Positions 19,027 to 28,131 of a DNA stretch of 64,000 nt are shown here, one piece after another (positions within the stretch are counted from its first letter, which is position 1; every line of letters begins with the position of its first letter). This stretch comes from Cohnella faecalis (GTDB taxonomy: Bacteria > Bacillota > Bacilli > Paenibacillales > Paenibacillaceae): positions 1-64,000 of the forward strand of contig NZ_QXJM01000048.1 of assembly GCF_003570905.1 (NCBI RefSeq), given 5' to 3'. The position numbers were made by a program, and so were the translations under genes. A model generated the notes under the pieces. It was not told where the DNA came from. It did not search any database and saw only the letters and a program-made list of their open reading frames with translations.

Positions 19027-21893
19027 ATGATGCAGGAATCCAACAGACAGTTAGAGGAACAGTGGCGTCAGTATTACGGTCCCAATCTCGGATACGTTCA
19101 GGAGCAATACGAACGGTATGTCCGTGATCCTCAAGCCGTAAGCGCGCAATACCGTGAATTGTTCGAAAGCTGGGGAGCGCCGCCTGCTGCGGAAGTCTCC
19201 GCAAGCCCGAGCGCCGGAACCGCCGCAATCAGCGCGAGCATGCTTCTCAAGGCGATTGCCGCTGGCAAGCTCGCTTCCAACATCCGGTCCTACGGCCATT
19301 TGGCCGCAGATATCGATCCTCTGGAGCTTAGCTCACGAGTAGAAACGAAGATGCTCGAACCGGCCAGCTACGGCTTGACCCGGTCCGATCTGGAAGCATT
19401 GCCTCCGGAATGCGTCTGGGAGGATGCCCATCATTACCGTCTAGGCAACGGTTGGGAAGCCATTCAGAAGCTGCGCGAGGTGTATTCGGGCTCGATCGCT
19501 TACGAGTTCAGCCACGTGCACAACGACGAGGAACGCAAATGGCTGATTCGCAAAGCCGAGAAGGACATTCCATCCTCCGCGCTGGGAACGGCCGAACGCC
19601 ATGCTCTGCTGAAGCGGCTCATGGAAGCCGAGCAGTTCGAGGATTTCCTTCAGAAAACTTTTATCGGACAAAAACGCTTTTCCGTGGAAGGAGTCGACGT
19701 TCTTGTCGCTCTCGCGGACGAAATCGTTCACGAGCTCGCGAACCACGGAGCGCGCCACGTTCTTATGGGCATGGCTCACCGGGGCCGCTTAAACGTGCTT
19801 GCCCACGTGCTCGGCAAACCTTACGAAAACATCTTCTCCGAATTCCATCATTCGCCGAACAAGAACTTGATTCCTTCCGAGGGCTCCATCGGAATCAATT
19901 ACGGCTGGACCGGAGACGTCAAATATCATCTGGGCGCCAACCGCTCCATCTTCACGGGCGAAACGGCGGAAACCCGCGTGTCGCTAGCTAACAACCCGAG
20001 CCATCTCGAATACGTCAACCCGGTTGTCGCCGGCTTTACCCGCGCCGCCCAGGAAGATCGCACGCAGCCCGGATACCCGAGCCAGCAGCTCGATTCCGCA
20101 GCCTCCATCGTCATGCACGGCGATGCCGCCTTCCCCGGCGAGGGCATTGTGGCGGAGACGCTTAACTTCAATAATCTGCCCGGCTACTCGAACGGCGGAA
20201 CGATTCATATCATCGTCAACAATCGGATCGGGTTTACGACGGAAAGCTTCCATTCCCGTTCCACCCATTACGCCAGCGACCTTGCCAAAGGCTTCGAAAT
20301 TCCGATCGTTCACGTTAACGCGGACGATCCGGAAGCGTGCATCGCCGCCGCTCGCATGGCAAGCGAATACCGCATGTTGTTCAAGAAGGACTTCTTGATC
20401 GATCTTATCGGCTACCGCCGTTACGGACATAACGAAACGGACGATCCGGAGACGACCCAACCGCTCATTTATCGCAAAGTAAAAGCGCATCCTTCGGTTT
20501 CCAACCTGTACGGCGACAAGCTCGTCGCAGGCGGAGCGATTACGACCGAAGCTGTGGCGGATATGAAACGGGAAGTTCTGGAAAAGCTGAAGGAAGCCTA
20601 TGCGAAAGTGAAAAACGACGAGCATAAAGCGCCTATTCACCAAGGGAAACCGAAGGTCGAGCTCGCCGAAGCCGCACCGGTTACAACGGTTCCGCTCGAT
20701 AAGCTTCGCCGCATGAACGCTTCGCTGCTCGAGAGACCGGCAAGCTTCAACGTGTATCCGAAGCTTCAACGGATATTGGAGCGCCGCTCCGACGCACTGA
20801 ACGACGGCGAGAAGGTCGATTGGGGACATGCCGAGACGCTTGCCTTCGCCAGCATTCTATCCGACGGAGTGCCGATTCGATTGAGCGGTCAGGATGCCGA
20901 GCGCGCAACGTTCGCGCACCGTAACCTCGTCCTGCATGACGCAGAGTCGGGCGATACGTATTGCCCGCTTCACTCTCTGCCGGACGCGAAGGCGTCGTTC
21001 GCTATCCATAACAGCCCGCTTTCCGAAGCCGGCGTCCTCGGCTTCGAATACGGGTACAACGTATTCGCGCCAGAGACGATGGCCATCTGGGAAGCTCAGT
21101 ACGGAGATTTCACCAACGTCGCTCAAGTGTTGATCGACCAGTTCATTTCCGCCGGACGCTCCAAATGGTCTCAGCGCTCCGGCTTGATGATGATGCTGCC
21201 GCACGGCTACGAAGGTCAAGGTCCCGAGCACTCCAGCGCGCGCATGGAGCGGTTCCTGCAGCTGTCTGCGGAGGAGAACTGGACCGTCGCCTACGTCTCG
21301 AGCGCCGCTCAATACTTCCACCTGCTTCGCCGCCAAGCGGCGACCATCGGCACCGAGGAAGCGCGTCCGCTCATTCTGATGGCGCCAAAAAGCTTGATCC
21401 GCAATCCGCGCGTAGCGTCTCCCGCTACCGCGCTCAGCGAAGGCTCCTTCCGGAACGTCGTAGAGCACCCGGGACTCGGGAACGTCCGGAACGCGTCGAC
21501 CGCATCATTCTGTGCACAGGCAAAGTAGCCATCGATCTTGCGGATGCGATCGAGAAGCTGCCGGCCGAAGAACAGCAACGGCTTCATATTTTGCGGGTTG
21601 AACAGCTATATCCGTTCCCGCAGCAGGAAATCAAACAAATTCTCGCCCGCTTCCCTAAAGTCAAGGAGCTGGCTTGGGTGCAAGAAGAGCCGAAAAACAT
21701 GGGAGCTTGGACTTTCATGGAACCGCGGCTACGCAAAATCGCCCCTGCCAAAACGACGCTCGAGTACGTTGGACGCCCTGAGCGGTCAAGTACGGCAAGC
21801 GGATATCAACAAGTCCACGCTTACGAGCAGCAGCTTATCGTCACGCAAGCGTTGACGCAAAGCCCGAAATTGGGGCAACCAACTGGGAGGTAA
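19027..21893 (+). CDS. odhA: 2-oxoglutarate dehydrogenase E1 component (one frameshift)
   Basis: Thiamine-diphosphate-dependent E1 subunit of the TCA-cycle 2-oxoglutarate dehydrogenase complex. The N-terminal region YGPNLGYVQEQYERYVRDP, the HRGRLNVLAHVLGKP motif and GDAAFPGEGIVAETLNF (diphosphate binding) are all present. The frame breaks near 21479: after HPGLG the reading shifts and a false stop follows at 21526-21528. Adding one G to the GGG run restores ERPERVDRIILCTGKVA and the normal C-terminus at 21893, about 955 residues in total. As this is a central enzyme and the defect is a one-base homopolymer loss, I infer a sequencing error. It is followed by odhB. Confidence 0.95.
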
Positions 21894-21899
21894 CGTCGA

Positions 21900-23147
21900 A
21901 TGTCTGAAATTATAGTGCCGGCAATGGGAGAATCGATCACGGAGGGCACGATCTCCAAGTGGCTTGTCAAAGTCGGAGATCAAGTCAACGAAGGCGATCT
22001 TCTCCTTGAGCTCGAGACCGATAAAGTCAATATGGAAATTAGCGCCGAGCAAGCGGGCGTCGTGCAGCAAATTCTTAATCAGGAAGGCGATACCGTTCAA
22101 ATCGGCCAAGTCGTCGGCCTGATCGGCGCCGGAAGCGCCGCAGCCGCCCCTGCAGCCCCTGCGGCGGAAGCTCCGAAAGCGTCGGCTCCTGCCGCTCCTG
22201 CAGCCGCACAGCCGGCTGCTATCGCTGCTACGGAAGCCGAGGCTATCCCTTCGGCTTCTCCGGCCGCCAGAAAGCTCGCTCGCGAGAAAGGCATCGACTT
22301 GAGCAAGGTCGCTTCCAGCGACCCGCTCGGCCGCGTCTCCCAAGGCGATGTGCTGAACCATGGGACGGCTCCTGCCGCTCCCGCGGCACCGGCTCCGGCG
22401 CGTCAGGACAAGCCTGCAGCGGCCGCTCCTCTCGCCATCCCGGGCAAGCCTGCGGAACGCAAGAAGATGTCCCGCCGCCGCCTGACGATCGCCAAGCGTC
22501 TGGTCGAAGCGCAGCACAACGCAGCTATGCTGACCACCTTCAACGAAGTGGACATGACAGCGATCCTCGATTTGCGCAAGCGCCGCAAGCAATCGTTCCT
22601 GGAGAAGTTCGAAGTGAACCTCGGGTTCATGTCCTTCTTCACCAAAGCGGTCGTAGGCGCGCTGAAAAAATTCCCGCTGCTTAACGCCGAGATCGACGGC
22701 GAAGACATTATCGTGAAGCAATATTACGATATCGGCATCGCCGTAGCGGCAAAAGAAGGCTTGGTCGTTCCCGTCGTTCGCGACGCCGACCGCCTCGGCT
22801 TCGCCGAGATCGAGCGTACGATCGGCCAACTGGCCGGCAAAGCGCGGAGCAACTCGCTCGAGCTGTCTGAGCTGCAAGGCGGCACATTCACGATCACGAA
22901 CGGCGGCGTATTCGGCTCGCTGCTGTCGACGCCGATTCTGAACGCTCCGCAAGTCGGCATCCTCGGCATGCACAAAATCCAGCTCCGTCCGATCGCCATC
23001 GATCAGGAGCGGATGGAAAACCGTCCGATGATGTACATCGCTCTCTCCTACGACCACCGTATCGTAGACGGCGCGGAAGCGGTGCAGTTCCTCGTCAAGG
23101 TGAAGGAATTGCTCGAAGATCCGGAAGCTCTTCTTATCGAAGGCTAA
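21900..23147 (+). CDS. odhB: Dihydrolipoyllysine succinyltransferase (E2 of 2-oxoglutarate dehydrogenase)
   Basis: E2 core of the 2-oxoglutarate dehydrogenase complex, 415 residues. The N-terminal lipoyl domain has the modified lysine in ETDKVNMEI (about residue 43). An Ala/Pro-rich linker follows, then a peripheral-subunit-binding domain (SPAARKLAREKGIDLSKV) and the catalytic domain ending in SYDHRIVDGAEAVQFL, which carries the active-site histidine. It starts six bases after odhA with a strong GGGAGG site, so the two form an operon. The E3 gene is not in the window. Confidence 0.97.
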   Translation: MSEIIVPAMGESITEGTISKWLVKVGDQVNEGDLLLELETDKVNMEISAEQAGVVQQILNQEGDTVQIGQVVGLIGAGSAAAAPAAPAAEAPKASAPAAPAAAQPAAIAATEAEAIPSASPAARKLAREKGIDLSKVASSDPLGRVSQGDVLNHGTAPAAPAAPAPARQDKPAAAAPLAIPGKPAERKKMSRRRLTIAKRLVEAQHNAAMLTTFNEVDMTAILDLRKRRKQSFLEKFEVNLGFMSFFTKAVVGALKKFPLLNAEIDGEDIIVKQYYDIGIAVAAKEGLVVPVVRDADRLGFAEIERTIGQLAGKARSNSLELSELQGGTFTITNGGVFGSLLSTPILNAPQVGILGMHKIQLRPIAIDQERMENRPMMYIALSYDHRIVDGAEAVQFLVKVKELLEDPEALLIEG

Positions 23148-23158
23148 TATATGCTTAC

Positions 23159-23204
23159 AGGGGCTGTCTCAAGGTCTATGACCTTGGCGACAGCCCTGTT
23201 TTTA
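23159..23204 (+). terminator. odhAB terminator
   Basis: GGGCTGTC...GACAGCCC with an inner AAGGTC/GACCTT pairing forms a long stem followed by TTTTT. It starts about 12 bases after the odhB stop. Confidence 0.92.
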
Positions 23205-23240
23205 TGTATGCAATCCGCAGCACTCACTATCTGCAACTCG

Positions 23241-23775
23241 TAACCCGCTGCTGTATGGCTATTCTTCCACCCTGCCGCTTATCCCCCCATATAACCCGCT
23301 GCTGTATGGCTATTCCCCCACTCCGACGCTCTCCCTCCCATGTAACCCGCTGCTGTATGGCTATTCACCTCCCCTGCCGCTTATCCGCCCATGTAACCCG
23401 CTGCTGTATGGCTATTACCTACCCTGCCGCTCATCTCGCCCATGTAACCCGCTGCTATACGGCTATTCACCTACCCTGCCGCTCATCCACCCATATAACC
23501 CGCTGCTGTACGGCTATTCACCCACTCCGGCGCAATCCCCCCATGTAACCCGCTGCTATACGGCTATTCACCTACCCTGCCGCTCATCCACCCATGTAAC
23601 CCGCTGCTGTACGGCTATTCACCTACCCTGCCGCTCATCCACCTATGTAACCCGCTGCTGTACGGCTATTCACCCACTCCGGCGCAATCCCCCCATGTAA
23701 CCCGCTGCTGTATGGCTATTCACCTACCCTGCCGCTCATCCGCCCATGTAACCCGCTGCTGTATGGCTATTCGCT
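23241..23775. repeat. Intergenic tandem array, 11 units of 50-51 bp
   Basis: Units begin at 23241, 23292, 23343, 23394, 23445, 23496, 23546, 23597, 23648, 23698 and 23749. Each starts with a nearly invariant TAACCCGCTGCTGTATGGCT (a few have CTATACGG or CTGTACGG) and ends with a more variable C-rich half. The array lies after the odhAB terminator. Because 51 is a multiple of three it gives long open frames, but these have no ribosome site and I do not call them genes. No gene occupies 23148-23831. Confidence 0.95.
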
Positions 23776-23816
23776 CACCGCAGCACTGGCTTCTGTACGC
23801 CGCGCTACTTTCGAAC

Positions 23817-23858
23817 AAAATAAAAACACCGCTAATTTATTGGTTTTATGAACCAATT
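23817..23858. repeat. Left copy of a direct repeat flanking the mobile-element remnant
   Basis: On the minus strand this reads TTGGTTC-ATAA-AACCAAT, then AAATTAGCGGTGTTTTTAT. The same hairpin and tail occur at 26883-26930. The two copies are in the same orientation, about 3.06 kb apart, and enclose the low-GC genes. Confidence 0.7.
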
Positions 23859-24536
23859 CAATTTACTATGCTCTGCTATACGCCTCAATTCGTAAAGAGC
23901 ATCGATGTTAACCTTAAGGAGATATGTTTCTTCATTGGAAAATTGGATAAAATTCAATAGCGGCTGACAAAGTTCAATGAATGTAGGAACCAGCAACGGT
24001 TCCAAACCGCCTAAAATTTTACTATAGGTGGCCTCACTCGTCTATTATCAGCACTTGGCGGTTTTCCGTGAAAATGCTCTTTTGATGTTCGTCTATGCAT
24101 AGCTGAATGTAGCGGTTATGGGTAATCACAACCACATCATGCAGCACGATTTTGTTCGGGGTCTTTTGAAGGACTTAATCGTCTCGGCACATTTATAAAC
24201 ATCTTCATTAAACTGCTTGACTATGAGAAAGCGGAGCCTGTTTCTCGTTCTCATATGCTCGATATGGTCGATGATAATCCTTTCCGTCTCGCTACTCTTG
24301 CCTACGCCCGCTTCAAGGTTCACAACGGCAAACTTGTCCGCTCCGGTTTTGGCGTTCAGTATTAGATCGCGTAGTACAGTCTGCCAGCTTGTTTCAGAAC
24401 TGACAGGACGAACAAGCGGCTCCTTTGAGGTAGGGGGAACTCGTGTTAATCTTTGTAATTCAGCATAAACTTCTTCAAATGTAGCGCCTTTTACAATTAC
24501 GCTCATACTAGCAATTCCTTTCTCGGCTCGTCTCAT
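23832..24536 (-). pseudogene. P-loop helicase/ATPase-like gene, broken by frameshifts
   Basis: Probably a superfamily-2-type or replication ATPase of a phage or plasmid. MSVIVKGATFEEVYAELQRL is followed by a Walker A-like motif in NLEAGVGKSSETERIII (about residue 75). A one-base loss near 24150 then shifts the frame. Downstream, another frame encodes LHDVVVITHNRYIQLCIDE and a Walker B-like VLIIDEA, with a second shift near 24037. The rest runs to a TAG at 23832-23834. Reassembled length is about 230 residues, shorter than a full helicase. It directly follows the small gene at 24537 and is lower in GC than the chromosome. Confidence 0.65.
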
Positions 24537-24737
24537 TTATTGTTGCTCTGTGCTTTGCCCGAACAGGCTGCTAATGCCTGCTTGCATGTTTGGATTGCTG
24601 CTCATATCGGCTTCGATCATGCTTTCAATCAACGCTGACAAGCTTGCGCCTGTCGCCGCCTTTTTGACATTCAAATACTGAATGGCGCGGCGGGTGAGAT
24701 AGATATACTGCCCTTTCTTTAGCTGGTCTGCATTCAT
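24537..24737 (-). CDS. Small DNA-binding-like protein of the mobile remnant
   Basis: 66 residues. RRAIQYLNVKKAATGASLSALIESMIEAD looks like a short ribbon-helix-helix or similar fold, with a beta strand followed by two helices. The start has AAAGGAGGT at ideal spacing. The stop abuts the start of the helicase-like gene, suggesting a two-gene operon for replication or maintenance of a former element. The function is not established. Confidence 0.65.
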   Translation of the reverse strand: MNADQLKKGQYIYLTRRAIQYLNVKKAATGASLSALIESMIEADMSSNPNMQAGISSLFGQSTEQQ

Positions 24738-25087
24738 CCGGTTAACCTCCTTTCAAATGTCTTACAGTAGCATAAGCTTCCATTTCTCCCCTGATTGATG
24801 CTAGCAAGATAGTAAAATATAATATTAGACGATATGTGAAATATTTCACAATCTAAACTAATATTATAGGGAACGCGATTGCATTCCCTGATTTGATCGT
24901 GTGGTAAAGCGGTATGATCGATTATACGCCCGGATGCTGAAATTTGACAAGGATAAACCGAAAAAAATTTTCGCGGCGGGATAAATGAAAAAATCAACAA
25001 ATCTTATAACCAAATATATCGTTGAATACTTTCGAAGCCATCACAGCCATTTACAGTTTTACTATCGTTCCTCGTTAGCTTAATAAA
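24738..25087. other. AT-rich non-coding stretch
   Basis: This 350-base stretch separates the small DNA-binding-like gene from the acetyltransferase gene. It is markedly AT-rich (for example repeated AATATTA and TATTTCAC words around 24815-24870) and probably contains the minus-strand promoter of the two-gene operon. I see no convincing ORF, RNA gene or terminator in it. Confidence 0.5.
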
Positions 25088-25645
25088 CTAAGCAATAATT
25101 TCCCACTCACTTTTTCTAAGCATGTAATTATTATATCTCTCGTTATCAATCTCTTTAGTATTTTGAAAAATAAACCCGCATTTTTGTATTACTCTGTTTG
25201 ACGGTACGTTGCGCAAAAGAGCAATAGCATTAAGCACCTCGACGTTCGTATTTTCAAATAAATACTTAATTAACCCTTGTGCAGCTTGCGTAGTATAACC
25301 CTTTCCTCTATGATCCTTCGAGATTGCAAACATGATCTCACGGTTTGGAGTCGGCAATTCGTCTTTTATTCCAGTACAGCACCAACCGATAAAGTCTCCC
25401 GTACCTTTCAACAAAATTCCCAAACGAAGACGGAGTTCACCAATGTCCCCACCTTCCAATACAGCATTTAGAAACTGTTTGTTTTCTGGAATTTCGTAGT
25501 TTATAAACCAATCTTCTCTTTGTTCCTTTGATACGTTCCAACCTGGCAAGTATTCATGTATTTCAGGTTGCCATGTTAAAGAATGAAACTTTTCCAAATC
25601 ATCAAGTATGTACTCCCTTAGGTAAACATCCCTACAGTCAATCAT
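25088..25645 (-). CDS. GNAT-family N-acetyltransferase (RimJ/RimL type)
   Basis: About 185 residues. VYLREYILDDLEKFHSL is the usual RimJ/RimL beginning, and the acetyl-CoA loop is visible as ISKDHRGKGYTTQAAQGLIKYLF. RNVPSNRVIQKCGF matches the C-terminal part of the fold. The substrate cannot be predicted. It lies in the low-GC region and its codon use differs from the neighbours, so acquisition by transfer is likely. The start is uncertain: ATG at 25645 has a weak ribosome site, and a GTG at 25690 would add 15 residues. Confidence 0.85.
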   Translation of the reverse strand: MIDCRDVYLREYILDDLEKFHSLTWQPEIHEYLPGWNVSKEQREDWFINYEIPENKQFLNAVLEGGDIGELRLRLGILLKGTGDFIGWCCTGIKDELPTPNREIMFAISKDHRGKGYTTQAAQGLIKYLFENTNVEVLNAIALLRNVPSNRVIQKCGFIFQNTKEIDNERYNNYMLRKSEWEIIA

Positions 25646-25690
25646 AAAGAAATTATCTTCGAAAGCATAATTTGCACTCAATATCTTCAC

Positions 25691-26014
25691 CTTCGGTTCA
25701 ATTGGTATGAGTTTCCGACAGTATCATAACATATCCCGATACCCTCATAACTTGGTAAAGATTAATTATTGCTGAATTATCCAACCCGTTAGTTTAGTCC
25801 CCAAACGGGTCTATACAATAACATCTTTACCCTAATTTGTTGACAGGATAGCATTCGCTCATTGACCAAATGGCTCAATGGGACAGAAATATTCAGATTA
25901 TGCCGCCTTTCCTTTGAACTTGGTGCGCATATTTGGGAAATAGCTCATTTAAGTATCGAAGTTAAAAAGCACCATTCGGCACCCGCCATGAGAAAAAAAT
26001 CTTAATAATAGACC
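25691..26014. other. AT-rich non-coding stretch with a small hairpin
   Basis: 324 bases between the acetyltransferase gene and a small hypothetical gene. The only structure I see is a short inverted repeat (ACCCGTT / AACGGGT) around 25786-25811, without a T-run. No ORF of note. Confidence 0.45.
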
Positions 26015-26275
26015 CTACAAGCCCGTGCTAATAAAAGAGCCGTCCGTCGAAAAGGCAGCCTGCGATAGCTCGACTAGAACGTCTTCCTGCACGCGCTGTA
26101 AAGCATTTAGAAGGTCTTCCATCATAAAGAAGTCGTATTCATGCCCCCGAACGACAAGCTCCTGTATGACCATATCTATAATGGCTTCGCATGATCGTGC
26201 TTGAATCGTCAGCTTGTCGAACTTGCTGACTACGCGCTCGTAATCGGACGCGATAGAAGAAAAATCATTCTGCAT
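26015..26275 (-). CDS. Small hypothetical protein of the mobile remnant
   Basis: 86 residues, unrecognised. It is mostly helical and acidic, with likely coiled-coil character (YERVVSKFDKLTIQARSCEAIIDMVI and MEDLLNALQRVQEDVLVELS). The ATG at 26275 follows GAAGGTG and overlaps the stop of the preceding short reading frame (ending GVANAE), as in tightly packed phage or plasmid modules. An upstream ATG at 26299 is possible. Confidence 0.5.
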   Translation of the reverse strand: MQNDFSSIASDYERVVSKFDKLTIQARSCEAIIDMVIQELVVRGHEYDFFMMEDLLNALQRVQEDVLVELSQAAFSTDGSFISTGL

Positions 26276-26277
26276 TT

Positions 26278-26485
26278 GCAACACCTTCTCGCGCCGCATA
26301 CTGGCTTATCAGGGCTTCTCTGTCCGCTCGTAAGGCTTCTATTTCCCTTTGTATGACCTTGCGACGCTCGGGCAGTGTATTTCTCTACTGTACTCTAAAG
26401 CAAGCCGTACATGCCTTCTAGCGTTTTCCAGAAGCCGCCGCGCTACATTCCAATAGAAAATCCGGGGAATGGGAATCACGTAAAT
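26278..26485 (-). pseudogene. C-terminal piece of an unrecognised mobile-element protein
   Basis: Reads IPRIFYWNVARRLLENARRHVRLALEY in one frame, then after a one-base shift near 26380 LPERRKVIQREIEALRADRE and ends GVANAE. This helical, Arg/Glu-rich sequence does not resemble a tyrosine-recombinase catalytic domain, yet it follows the integrase N-terminus in frame. I read it as the remains of a separate gene joined to the integrase by deletion. Confidence 0.45.
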
Positions 26486-26886
26486 CCGATAACCGTGAAA
26501 CGTTTCCCGTTCAAACTGATTTATGCCCCTCTTGATTTCCTCGGGTGTCAGTGTCTTCTTGACTTTTCGTTCGACTTTCGGGTTTTCGATGTTCTCAACC
26601 GGATTCTTAGGAATCTCCCGCTCCACCTGATACAAAAAGTTGAAAAATACTTTGATGTTCCTGATGTAATTCGCTATCGTAGTCATGCTGACTTCTTTCT
26701 TGAAGTCATTCCTGCTTTCAAGGTGATTTTTGCCCTTTGATTCTTCTTTGTTTACAACCGTGTATTTACCACGTTCGCGAAGATATTTGATGTATTGCCT
26801 GATATGCCCCGATATGTCTTCCGGCTCAAGTTCTTGGACGAGCAGTACAGCATGAAGCTGTCCAATTGAAATTCCAACCCTGTCAT
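26480..26886 (-). pseudogene. Tyrosine recombinase (integrase), N-terminal half only
   Basis: The start ATG at 26886 gives MTGLEFQLDSFMLYCSSKNLSRKT, the usual SAM-like core-binding start of phage-type integrases. A frameshift near 26810 leads to ISGHIRQYIKYLRERGKY and then TIANYIRNIKVFFNFLYQVEREIPKNPVENI, the rest of the core-binding domain. KTLTPEEIKRGINQFERETFHGYR begins the catalytic domain, after which the match ends. The catalytic R-H-R-Y residues are missing, so it cannot be active. A conserved hairpin precedes the start codon. Confidence 0.75.
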
Positions 26887-26930
26887 AATAAAAACACCGC
26901 TCCTTTATTGGTTTTTGTGGAAACCAATAA
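26883..26930. repeat. Right copy of the direct repeat, containing the integrase leader hairpin
   Basis: On the minus strand TTGGTTT-CCACA-AAACCAA is followed by TAAAGGAGCGGTGTTTTTAT and the integrase ATG. AAAGGAG is the ribosome site. The same hairpin-plus-tail is found at 23817-23858, where the integrase coding sequence is absent. Confidence 0.7.
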
Positions 26931-27071
26931 ATAAGCGATGTTCGTTGAATTATCATCCAGAAGTTTATCGGTATAGAAACGTCCTTTTCGGATATTTACC
27001 GCCATAATTACTGGCTGTAAATCGATTCCAAAATCCGATAAACCTTATCCCATCACTACTTCGCCCCGTTT

Positions 27072-27890
27072 CTAGCTGACTTTGTGCTCGATCCTTAATT
27101 TGTCGGCGACCATGGCGATGAATTCCGAGTTCGTAGGCTTGCTCTTAGCGATGTTGATCGTATAGCCGAACAGGTGGCTGATGCTGTCGATGTTGCCGCG
27201 CGTCCATGCGACTTCGATGGCGTGACGGATAGCGCGCTCGACGCGGGATGGCGTCGTTTTGAATTTTTCGGCGATAGCCGGGTAAAGTGTCTTTGTGATC
27301 GCTCCGAGAATTTCGATGTTGTTGTACACCATCGTAATCGCTTCGCGTAAATACTGATACCCTTTAATATGGGCGGGAACGCCGATTTCATGAATGATGC
27401 TCGTTATGTTCGCGTCGAGATTTTTCGGCTTGCCGAGCGGCACGATATTCGAACGCAAGCCGCTTACGGAATTTACCGAGGAAGAAGACGAAATGGATGC
27501 AGCCGCATTATTGCCGGCCAACTGACGGATTCGATTAGCCAGAACGTCCATGTCGAACGGCTTCAATATGTAGTAAGAGGCACCGAGCTGCACCGCTCTT
27601 TGGGTAATGTTCTCTTGGCCGAAAGCCGTCAGCATAATAATTTTGGGCATAGGGGACAAATTCATATCCCGAAGTTTCTCGAGTACGCCAAGACCGTCCA
27701 GGTGCGGCATAATAATGTCGAGGATCATGACATCCGGCACTCGCCGCGTTTCTTCCAGTTGACGAATGACCTCTTCTCCGTTGTAGGCTACTCCAATGAC
27801 CGTCATGTCATCCTGTTCTTGGATATACTCGGATAGCAAGTTGGTGAATTCACGATTGTCGTCTGCAAGAAATACTTCGATCCGTGGCAA
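27072..27890 (-). CDS. spo0A: Sporulation master response regulator Spo0A
   Basis: Phosphorelay-controlled master regulator of sporulation entry. The receiver domain starts RIEVFLADDNREF, with the phosphoacceptor aspartate in PDVMILDIIMPHLDG. The C-terminal DNA-binding domain contains the recognition helix in TPSRVERAIRHAIEVAWTRGN and ends SEFIAMVADKLRIEHKVS. I choose the TTG at 27890, behind GGGAGG, because it gives about 272 residues and the normal beginning; an upstream ATG at 27992 would add an unnatural tail and overlap the promoter. Next to spoIVB, as in other endospore formers. Confidence 0.97.
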   Translation of the reverse strand: MPRIEVFLADDNREFTNLLSEYIQEQDDMTVIGVAYNGEEVIRQLEETRRVPDVMILDIIMPHLDGLGVLEKLRDMNLSPMPKIIMLTAFGQENITQRAVQLGASYYILKPFDMDVLANRIRQLAGNNAAASISSSSSVNSVSGLRSNIVPLGKPKNLDANITSIIHEIGVPAHIKGYQYLREAITMVYNNIEILGAITKTLYPAIAEKFKTTPSRVERAIRHAIEVAWTRGNIDSISHLFGYTINIAKSKPTNSEFIAMVADKLRIEHKVS

Positions 27891-27961
27891 TGTCTGGTGC
27901 CTCCCTCTATTCGTATAAGATGATGTTCGAGTAACGCTCACGTTTCTCTTGAGTTTACCGA

Positions 27962-27988
27962 TTCGACATTTCAAATTTAATTCCTTCT
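27962..27988 (-). promoter_or_regulatory. Sigma-H promoter with overlapping 0A box for spo0A
   Basis: On the minus strand GAAGGAATT (-35), an 11-base spacer and GTCGAAT (-10) match the sigma-H consensus at every defined position. TGTCGAA, a match to the 0A box, overlaps the -10 (27963-27969). This fits the known sporulation promoter of spo0A, which is sigma-H dependent and autoregulated. Confidence 0.85.
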
Positions 27989-28102
27989 TCAATAAATTTT
28001 ATTTCTTTATTTTTTTTATCCAATGGCATATAATTAATAATTTAACGTCATAACATGAGTTTTTTCGTTTTCATTCGACAAACGTTCGGAATTAGACCAA
28101 CA

Positions 28103-28131
28103 GAAAAATCTAAGGCGTCAAACAGCCTTAG
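28103..28131 (-). terminator. spoIVB terminator overlapping its stop codon
   Basis: CTAAGGC and GCCTTAG pair around a loop that contains the TGA stop of spoIVB, followed by a T-run. It separates spoIVB from spo0A. Confidence 0.85.

Noticed and set aside
21470..21540. Programmed ribosomal frameshift in odhA
   Set aside because: No slippery heptamer or adjacent structure was seen, and E1 subunits are not known to use frameshifting. A lost G in a G-run explains it.
23204..23548. A 114-residue Cys/Arg-rich protein in the 23.2-kb array
   Set aside because: It begins inside the odhAB terminator tail, has no ribosome site and consists only of translated repeat units.
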